This document shows, one piece after another, positions 56,513 through 64,000 of a stretch of DNA of 64,000 nt (within the stretch, counting starts at the first letter, position 1; every line of letters begins with the position of its first letter). Position numbers and translations under genes: made by a program. Source of the stretch: Panicum virgatum (Eukaryota > Streptophyta > Magnoliopsida > Poales > Poaceae); contig NC_053150.1 in NCBI RefSeq assembly GCF_016808335.1, positions 24,448,538 to 24,512,537 of the forward strand. The letters are read 5' to 3'. The notes under the pieces were generated by a model. The model was not told the DNA's origin. It was given only the letters and a program-made list of their open reading frames with translations, and ran no database searches.

Positions 56513-56943
56513 TCTGGTGGAGAGCTTCCTTGCACCCCGAGCCTTGGATTCCTGATGGTGATCTTCAGAGTGTCTTTGCCATCATCAGTTTTTTTCTTGA
56601 TAACCTCTCTGGCCAGAATCTTATCACTTGCATTCATCGGCCTCGGATTAACAATGACAACGTTCTTTCCCTTTGCTCCTTCGGCTTGATCCGGCCGAAT
56701 AAGCACCTTTGGATTGTTCAATTCCAATGTGTGAACAGGGAAAGGAGTCTTGTCAATTTGCATCTCGGAAAGTATCAATCGTACCTGTCGACGGAAAACA
56801 TTACAATCGTTAGTAACATGAGATGTAGAGTTATGCCAATTACAATATGCATGTCGTTTAAGCTCCTCGGGAGATGGTATAGCTTGTGATAATCAGATGT
56901 TACCATTTTTAAGCAATTCATCAAAAATCCAATCGCACTTAGC

Positions 56944-59900
56944 TGTGACACCCTAGATGTCTGAAAGTGATTTAAGTTGGCACCAAGCATAATTATCTTG
57001 CATAACCACTTCATTCATGCCATCATACATTTTTGCATAAGAGCATTTACTTGTATATGTTCACCTTTCTTAAATATTGCATCAATTAGAGGCAAGTTAC
57101 AAACCAAAAGTAATAGAAAAAAAAAGGAAATAACCCCCCAAAAAAATAAGGCTCAAATGAACTTTTGCCTAAAACCAAAATTATAGAGTTTTAGATTTGG
57201 AACAACTTTTATGTTGACATATTTTGAAGTTGTTACACAAAATTTTGGTGGAGATTTGATTTTAAAAAGGGCAATAATGCACATTCACAAGAATTCAAAT
57301 TTTAACTCTTGAAATAGGATTCAAATGAAGTTTTGCCCAAAACAAAAGTTGTAGATCTTGGAATTTTGAACAACTTTTGTATTTAAATTTTTTCAAGCAC
57401 AGTTCAAAGTTTTGGAGAAAAATTGAAGTCAAACCGGGTCAATTTCTCTCTATAATTTCTCTCTCTTCTCTCTCCCCTCCCCTGTTTTTCGGCCGAGCAG
57501 AGCTCAGGCCGCCGGCCAGGTGGCCGACGAGCCCTGCCCGTCGCGCCCTGCCCCAGGCCACCGCCGCGACAACCTATGGCCGTGCGCGGTCTGCACCCGA
57601 CAGCCCCTGCCCTGCCCCGACCGGTCACCGTCACGCGCCGCCCTCCACTTGCCACCACACGGCACAGCACCTCTGCGCCGGCAAGCCACGGCGAGCCAAT
57701 CCCCGGCCTCGCCTGCGCCCTCGCCATGACACCGCCCCGCTCGCCCACTCCCCGCGCGTGCAAAGCTCCATTCCCCCACGCAAATCCTCGGCAGCCAATG
57801 CCGCTCAGGCGCCGAGCACACGTCGCGCCGGTGCTGTCCACCGCCGCCCGCACCCAATGATGAGCTCAGGGCAAACCCGCACGGCCCAGCCCTCCCTTGG
57901 CCTCCCCACGCCATCCTCCCTCCGCCCTGTCGCCTATAAAAGGGCTAGCATAGCCCCCTCGCGCGCCAGCGCTCCTCCGCCCAGCCATTAGCGCCGCCGG
58001 GCCCTGCCGTGGAGCTCCACCCTCCGCCCTCTCTCCGCCCACGAGCTTCCCCGCCCACGAGCTTCCCCGAGCGCCACTGAAGCTCACCAGCTCGGCCACC
58101 ACTACCTAGCGCCGCCGGAGCGCCGACGCCGCCTCTTGCCATCGCCGCCGCCCCTGTCCATCGCCGGCAAGCCCCTTTCCTGCCACCCCCAACCCATCCA
58201 AGACCACTGGAAGGTAGCTCTCGACCTCCTCTTGCTATTCCCCTACTCCACCTCGCCGCCGGAGAGCCTAGCCGTCAGAGCCGACCGCCCAGACCCGCCT
58301 CCTCTGTTTTCTCCGGCCAAGGGCCCCATTGCAAGCCCCCAATTCTTTCTAGGGGTCTTTCTGCAGAACCCAGGGACCTAAGCGCAATATCTCAGTTTGT
58401 TTTCAAATTTTCGTAGCAAACTTATAAATTCAATTAAAAATCATAGAAAAATCATAAAAGGGTAAATTAAGCCTTTTTGGAATCCTTGACAAAATCTCTA
58501 ACCTCTGGAACCATAATATGACAAGTGTTAGTTAGAAATTTTTGCTGTAGAAATAAGATTATGCTTAATAGTGTTTAAAAGCTAGTTGTACTTGTCTTTT
58601 TAATAAATACTGTTTGGAGCCACGTCAAGCTATGAAATTTTTAGGGTAGTGTTTTCCTGTGATTCTAAAGTTACTATAAAAATTTCAGACCCACTAATAT
58701 TACCTAGAAATAGTTTTTGATAAATCATTTGGTAGCCAAGGAAATGGTGAATCTATTTGTGCAGGTTATATTGTAGCTATACTTGTGAAATTTTTACAGC
58801 ATGTTAAATATTAATAGATAATATCTGTGTAAAATTTTGAAAGGCTTTAGACATACTTAACCCTAGGTTTGAATAAATCTTGTTTTATACTTGGGTTTGA
58901 TAGATTTATTTATTCTGATTGTTATAATATGTTTAATGAGCTGAAATTTTTAATATAGCCTTATTTAGCCTCCTTGATTCTGTAGAAAAATTTGTAGTAT
59001 TTTTTAGCATGTCTATCTGACCAAACCAATTTATGCTAAGGGAAATAGTGATAATTAGGTAAAAATAGTTTATATGCAGGGGAAAATCTGGTATTTGTAC
59101 TGTAGACCTTAATTGGATATATAAGCATGCCTGAAAATTTTGAGCTTCTGTAACATAGTAGTTTACTTTGTATAAATTTATCTTTACACATGCTTTAGAA
59201 AGGAATCTTATTTTTCATGCTTGCTGTGTAGCTCCGTTAAATCTGGGAAAGTTACAGCAAGATCATCTTAAGAAATCCAATCTTCAGTTAAAATATCATT
59301 ACCAGCACTTACATTCTCTAGCCTGAGGAATTATTTTTGTGTTCCTAGTAATAACTATTTCAATGATTTTTTTCTGATTTACTTGATACATAAAATGGCC
59401 TGAAAATTTTACAGTAAACTCATTACTCACAGGTGCATCTCACCTAAAAATATCAGCACCATTACATGCTTTTAACATTAGATATTGTTTTTCCATAATG
59501 CCCTAGTGGTAATTAGGTAGAAATGCTTTTTCTGCACTTCTATAAAAGAAAAACAGCACACCCAGCTCTTTTATGAGTTAGTATAGATAAACTTACTACT
59601 CTATAAATGACTACTCAGTAAGAAGAAAATGAAATGGTTGTTTCCCTTGATTTTAGTTTTGTTGGATTACAACTTTATAGGGAAAGAATAACAGTGTCAT
59701 CATCACACCACTCATGCATGTGCATTTCATATAGAATCGACGACTCTCGCTGACGGAACGTATGAGCTGATGCCAGAGTCCGAGAGTGAGCCGCGTGAAG
59801 CCTAAGTTAATCTAATTGAAGTTGCTGAAGACCTGAACCAAAGTTCAGAAGAGCCCAATGCTAGCTCTGCTCAGGAAGGCAAGCCCCGGAGCATAACCCA

Positions 59901-61215
59901 GTATTTTTACCTATTATGCAACTTACTATATTTATTTGCTTGTGCATTTAAGTTACAGGAATTGCTTAGAAGCCTAGTTGCATAATCCTAGGTACCTATG
60001 TTTGAATACTAACTTGTATAGGTCGCTAGATGGCTAAGCTAATAATTCAGTAGAAGTCGAGTGATTTTCTGTCACTTACGAGAATTATAGGAGTTGGATG
60101 TTTACTACACACTGCAATATAAGGTTTACAGGCGGGGTTGTGGTACTTGTGATACCCCGTCTGTTTAGTGAAAATGAATAAGGCAACGGTGTGTGGTAGT
60201 GGTAGTTAAGTATTTGAACGTACTAGCCACATGCCGAGAATATGGTAATCGGTAAGCAGAATACTTGATCGGCCCGGCAAGTGGACTCTCCTTTCACCTT
60301 CTTTGAACGTCGTTTCTCATGCGCGCACATGCGGGTGCAGAGTCGTCGTACTCTGTAGTCGAGGACGGTGACCCTGTTCCACGACCCAGAAGGAAAGGGG
60401 AAATGTTGTCCGTGTGACGCCGGAAGTTACACATGACGTGTGAGTTAGGTTTTCCTTGCAAGATTAAGAAATTCGATTCGAATAGCCCGCTTCTCACGGT
60501 ATGGGACTGCTTAAACACTTTTACCACATAGAGTAACAAGTGGAAGATATGATGATGAATATTGTTGGATGATGAAAGATAATTGTTTCCTACCATGTAC
60601 GCTATTGGATAGATGCTACTGTAGAATGGTTAATTGAACTAAAACTCGAAAGCTAAAATCTGAAAATAAGGACTTACTCTTTACTGCTTTTTCGGCAAAA
60701 ATAAACCCCTCAAGCCAAAAATCTTGCATGTCTAGTTAGAGGATTAAGAATATCCCAGTCGGATAAGCCTTGCTGAGTATTAGTATACTCAGCCTTGCCT
60801 GTGGCTCAATTTATTTCAGGTGATGCTTTTGAAGATATGATAGCTGGTCTGACTTGGTCGTGTACCCTTCCCCCTGGTTGGTCGGTGGAGTGGGATCCGA
60901 CCCCGGCCAATGATGATAATGCCGAGTGATGTCTTGTACGGGCTTCATCATGACATCCTGTATCGTCGATTAGAACTCGTTTTATTTTCCGCTGCAGTTA
61001 AACTTTGATTTACTACTTTATGATTTCAAACTTTGAAGTACCTTTATGAATTCGAACTTGGTTTGTAATAATAATTCAGTTAAGACTCTGTTATGTAAGA
61101 AATGATGCAATGTTGTAATCTCTGGTCCCGCCTTCGTGTGGGCTATTTGCTTTGCCGATCCTAGAAGCTAAGTGGTTTTATCGGGATTTTACCCGAGAGA
61201 CTGTCAATATGAGCC
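56944..61215 (+). mobile_element. Solo LTR F (Gypsy, long-LTR Tekay/Del-like) in gag of C
   Basis: Begins TGTGACACCCTAGATGTCTG at 56944, like the starts of LTRs A and D, and ends close to 61215 where C gag text resumes (AACCCCATTTGCC). The exact right end is unclear because no GGGTGTCACA terminus is visible; TTAGC (56939-56943) against TTAAA is a weak TSD candidate. Zones: AT-rich, GC-rich 57480-58360, long AT-rich 58380-59730, then a hairpin (60775-60790) and exon-like blocks. No gag-pol inside. Confidence 0.75.
60775..60929 (+). other. Hairpin plus exon-like block in LTR F
   Basis: GAGTAT/ATACTC hairpin (60775-60780 with 60785-60790), then a pyrimidine-rich stretch ending TTTATTTCAG (60810-60819) and a 36-codon open block from 60819 (GDAFEDMIAGLTWSCTLPPG ...) closing at TGA 60927. 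An earlier coding-like block (YELMPESESEPREA-stop) lies at ~59760-59804. Confidence 0.5.
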
Positions 61216-62725
61216 GTCTGAGGTGCGAGTTAAACCCCATTTGCCTTTGCGATGGTGGTTAGCACACTTAAGCTGGTTTTGTCGGGCGGTTCTGCCACAT
61301 TAGAGACATTTAAAGTAAATTTCGGCTCCTCTTGCCGATTCTTTTGAATCGGATTGAGAGACGGTACTGAACCGGGTTTGGCCTTTGATGGCCAAACAAA
61401 CTCAGCGGCGTACACTTCTTTATTCTCATCGTCCGAACTATCCGAATCATGATCAAGAATATGAGTATTGGACCGATGAGGTTTGAAAGTGTCTTTGGCA
61501 TTTTTAAGCTTAAACTCTAAACCTATGACTTTGACTTGCAAGAAATTCACCATATGATATTCAAAGCCCTCGAGTTTTCTTTCAAATAAGAATGTAAATC
61601 ATTAAACGCCAAATCCGCCAAATCTTTTTCAGAAATTGTCAAACTAAAATACCGATTTTTAATTTCTTTAAATCTCTTGAAATAATCAGTAGCAGGCTCA
61701 TCACGGCCTTGCTTAATCGATGTCAAATCCAACAATTTCGCTTTGGTTTCCCCGCTAAAGAAGTGATCATGAAACTTATGCTCCAATTGACTCCAATTGC
61801 GAATAGAGTTCGGAGCACGCGAAGAAAACAAAGAGAAAGCCATTCCAGTCAAAGATAAAGAAAACAAGCGCATGCGCAAAGCATCATTGAAACTGGCTTC
61901 CCCCAACTACAAGATATACTGACTCACATGTTCCCAAGTTATACGAGAATCATCACCATTAAACTTAGTAAACTCAGGATTACGCCAACCAGTAGGAAAT
62001 GAAACAAAATAAAACTCAGCGGCATAAGGTTTTTTATATAAACACGTAGTACCCATATCCACCCCAAGCTTACTCTTAATCGCATTAGCCAGATCCTCTT
62101 TGAACTAAAGGAGATCAGCTTGATAGTGCTAGCTGGTATAAAATTCAGAAAATTGACGATGTGCATTAGGATTTACATGCGTCATCATCTGTGAAGAAAT
62201 TGGGATTGGTCCTTGGTTAAGTCCAGATCCTCGTGATCCACCTACCACAGTGGTACTGCGAGGTGGTGTGTATATCGATAATTCATTGATTCGGTTAGGG
62301 GCAGCCGAACTTGGAATCGTCTCGAGGGGCGTCGGTGATGGCAACATTCCTGGGTAACTGGTCTGACCGGTCGGACCGGTCTGACCGGTCGGTGAGACCG
62401 GTCCGGCTGGTGCTGTGTACACGGTCGACGGTGGCGGGGTTTGCCCTAGGAACGAGTTCAGCGGCATACCATATAGTGGTTCAGATGTAAACTCAGGGAT
62501 AGCCGAACTCGGATCTGATGAGTTAGGATCTACCATAGGTTTATTGCCCTTAAGCGCATCAATATTGCTACTCATCTTAATTAAAACGTCACCCGCAGCA
62601 GCTTGTGCAGCAACAATCTTCTGATCCATCATGGATGACATTTTATCAAACATATCAGAGGGAGAGAGGCTTACATTGGGTATCTCTTCAATCTTATCCT
62701 TGTTAAGCTTGAGTGATGGCAGCAC
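61216..62725 (-). pseudogene. Element C gag N-terminal half
   Basis: Minus strand from ATG 62725 (MLPSLKLNKDKIEEIPNVSL): an N-terminal region with an ACCGGTC-derived Gly/Pro/Thr linker (~62358-62408), then FPTGWRNPEFTKFNGDDSRI and a Retrotrans_gag capsid domain (WSQLEHKFHDHFFSGETKAK; DEPATDYFKRFKEIKNRYFS), then HILDHDSDSSDDENKEVYAA and AKANGV, where LTR F interrupts it. Stops near 62105 and 61912; frameshift near 61550. Relatives in this family continue directly into the part now at 56943. Confidence 0.85.
62358..62408. repeat. ACCGGTC repeat tract in C gag
   Basis: CTGGTCTGACCGGTCGGACC then GGTCTGACCGGTCGGTGAGACCGGTCC: five copies of the palindromic core, open in the gag frame (PVSPTGQTGPTGQT). 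Confidence 0.88.
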
Positions 62726-62965
62726 GAACTCCTACACCCTCTTGACGAGGCCACCGCGATCCTTCTTGAAGCCCTTCAAGAATTGCGTCCTGACGTGCTC
62801 CTCGACAAGAAGTTAGGCCTTGCACTCGTCCTCAGTGAGCTCCTCCAGTGTAGTCGTGATAATGTTCTCCTTGTTGATCTCTGAAGAACCCATCTTCTTC
62901 GAGGACTAGATTAGATCGGTTTTAAAACATGATTAACCTTTCCCTAGCAGAGTCGCCAAAAAGTA
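62726..62965 (-). promoter_or_regulatory. Element C leader with primer-binding site
   Basis: PBS TGGCGACTCTGCTAGGGA on the minus strand at 62941-62958, seven bases inside the 5' LTR. The remaining leader encodes a basic/acidic stretch in an alternative frame that may be the true gag start. No other site recognised. Confidence 0.75.
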
Positions 62966-63437
62966 TATTGACACAAAATAGCGCCAACACACTCGAATGC
63001 GCTAGAACGCGCAAACGATCATCATAACGATCAACACTTGTGATGCCCTGGGCGAACCGGTCTGACCGGTCTTGTGCAGAGAACCGCGACGAGCCTAGAA
63101 GCGCGAGCTCGGGAGGGACCCCGTCGGAGCTTGCACAGCTAGGGTTGCTCTAAGGTCGGCAGGCCATTCAGAACGCCTTCAAACGCCGTCGAGACGTAGG
63201 AATAACAGAATTAGGTTTTGGAAAAGCTAGGGTTTGAGAGGAACAAAAAGTAGATGTAAATTGATTTGATTCGATTGGGAATACCTCAATCGGCCTTAGC
63301 CTTTATATTTATAGGCCGGGGAAGTCGTACCCCTTCTCCAAGTCGGATTACGTAAAGATTCCATCAATAAAACAACTCCTACCCGGATTAGAATTGGGCA
63401 GACCGGCCTCTGGGCCTGCCAATTTTGCCCGTCAACA
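62966..63437 (-). repeat. 5' LTR of element C
   Basis: TATTGACACAAAATAGCGCC (first G changed to A versus the 3' LTR) to TTTTGCCCGTCAACA. Homologous to 31057-31554; shorter because the ACCGGTC tract at 63057-63081 has fewer copies and a CCGGTCGG unit near 63402 is missing. Confidence 0.92.
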
Positions 63438-63444
63438 ATATATA

Positions 63445-63724
63445 CTTCATCCATGTTGGTAAAGGAAATCGTTTTAAGTTTGTCTTAAGTTAAATATTTT
63501 AAATTTTAACTATACATAATTTCTTTTGGGTTGAGTTTAAAAATATAAAAGTGATGTAAGTAGATTCATCTTGAAATATTATTCGTAAAGTATATATTGA
63601 CTATATTTATAAATTTTTATAGCAAAAAGATAGAGATCAAAGTTGTTTTCTGACATCGTGTCAATGTCCGAAACAATTTGCTTTACAATGTCCGAAACAA
63701 TTTGCTTTACCAACCCGGAGGGAG
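63445..63724. mobile_element. Stowaway-like MITE (Tc1/mariner)
   Basis: 280 bp. The left end CTTCATCCATGTTGGTAAAG and the reverse complement of the right end CTCCCTCCGGGTTGGTAAAG form inverted repeats of at least 27 bp, flanked by TA (63443-63444 and 63725-63726). The CTCCCTCC terminus and TA target are diagnostic. AT-rich, no coding. A 24-bp direct duplication (AATGTCCGAAACAATTTGCT then TTAC) lies at 63663-63710, just inside the right TIR. Confidence 0.9.
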
Positions 63725-63726
63725 TA

Positions 63727-64000
63727 AATATACTACCAATATAATTCAGATGTTCACACCACAACACTTATACATCAAACATGTCACAGTACAAATGGAT
63801 CAGATATACGCTTATGAACCCTGCATAGTAGCAAAATAAGGACATTAGGGAGCCAACCCTACACTACTACTAAACCACCACATAGATTAGGGCTGCTTTA
63901 CAAAGATATAATAATAATCGCATTAGATTGGTTGAGTTCATGGCGGCGCCGGTAGGCCATGGCTTGCCATGTATAGATACCAGATGGACCGAGTGGAATT
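63727..64000. other. Unassigned sequence at the right edge
   Basis: AT-rich at first, then a short GC-rich patch (GGCGGCGCCGGTAGGCC near 63941). No coding region or known element can be assigned in 274 bases. Confidence 0.4.

Larger units (their letters stand above)
55588..56943 (-). pseudogene. Element C gag C-terminal half
   Basis: Minus-strand frames: LMLLTIVMFSVDRYD (56775-56943), VLIRPDQAEGAKGKNVVIVN (56383-56778), KPTLNHLLNKYTKAVQKDWP (56201-56410) and a basic, coiled-coil-like MREKRKLQRLRNKQKKEQEAE-type stretch (55800-55860). Linkers rich in Gly/Thr/Pro derive from ACCGGTC tracts. No clear CCHC knuckle. Stops near 56200 and frameshifts near 56780 and 56400. Upstream it continues at 61216, beyond LTR F. 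Confidence 0.75.
31057..63437 (-). mobile_element. Gypsy element C, 32.4 kb including nested inserts
   Basis: Minus-strand LTR retrotransposon with 5' LTR at 62966-63437 and 3' LTR at 31057-31554, TSD GTATA / ATATA (31052-31056, 63438-63442; one mismatch). Reading right to left: primer-binding site TGGCGACTCTGCTAGGGA (62941-62958), gag (62725 to ~55588, split by LTR F), protease, RT, RNase H remnant and integrase (split by element B). The polypurine-like AAAAAGCAGGGGGCCATA lies next to the 3' LTR. Net length without B and F is about 7.7 kb. Lineage within Gypsy is not certain. Disrupted throughout. Confidence 0.9.

Noticed and set aside
56944..61215. Reading F as a complete LTR retrotransposon
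   Set aside because: No gag-pol, PBS or second LTR copy found inside; zones match those of single long LTRs A and D.

Overview
The window is nuclear DNA from a grass (Poaceae), most likely a panicoid. The evidence is the make-up: a KDEL-type CACTA transposon with an Ulp1-like domain, Tat- and Reina-type Gypsy elements, long Tekay/Del-like LTRs starting TGTNACACCC, a Stowaway MITE and a grass L1-type LINE. I find no intact host gene, tRNA, rRNA or CRISPR array. Almost all of the 64 kb is transposable elements nested inside one another, and nearly every coding region is broken by stops, frameshifts, deletions or insertions.

Layout. (1) 1-1637 is the 3' part of an LTR (H) abutting a LINE (1638-~17246, +). 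The LINE is split by an 11.3-kb CACTA element (4847-16133), and the CACTA transposase (TNP2) is itself split by a solo LTR (G, 7893-9280, perfect 5-bp TSD GCTAC). (2) 17247-20133 is unassigned AT-rich sequence with small tandem repeats. (3) 20134-29055 is one solo LTR (D, minus orientation, perfect TSD TCTCC). It carries a short LINE tail (22321-22550, ~17-bp TSD) and a complete but decayed Reina-type Gypsy (E, 22769-28281), whose gag holds a 178-bp hAT-like MITE (8-bp TSD ATTGCAGG). (4) 29056-31056 is GC-rich unassigned DNA, a TIR element with a GC-rich interior (~29942-30787) and a CACTA-terminus-like remnant. (5) 31057-63437 is one 32.4-kb Gypsy locus (C, minus). Its integrase is split by a 20.4-kb Tat-type Gypsy (B, 32083-52518, minus, TSD TCCAG/TCTAG). 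B contains a non-autonomous long-LTR Gypsy (A, ~32908-41481, minus). The gag of C is split by another long solo LTR (F, 56944-~61215). (6) A Stowaway MITE (63445-63724) and unassigned sequence end the window.

Order of events follows from the nesting: LINE before CACTA before G; D before the LINE tail and E, and E before its MITE; C before B before A, and C before F. In several cases removing the insert and one TSD copy rejoins the host element's reading frame exactly (TNP2, E gag, C integrase), which fixes the boundaries at base resolution.

The most unusual signals are: dispersed ACCGGTC-type palindromic repeats in both the LTRs and the polyprotein linkers of C; a hairpin plus an exon-like block shared by the three long LTRs A, D and F, with a compensatory base-pair change; the long antisense ORF of B; and a second PPT/LTR junction inside A. 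I see no evidence of a new enzymatic or defence system, and I do not claim one.
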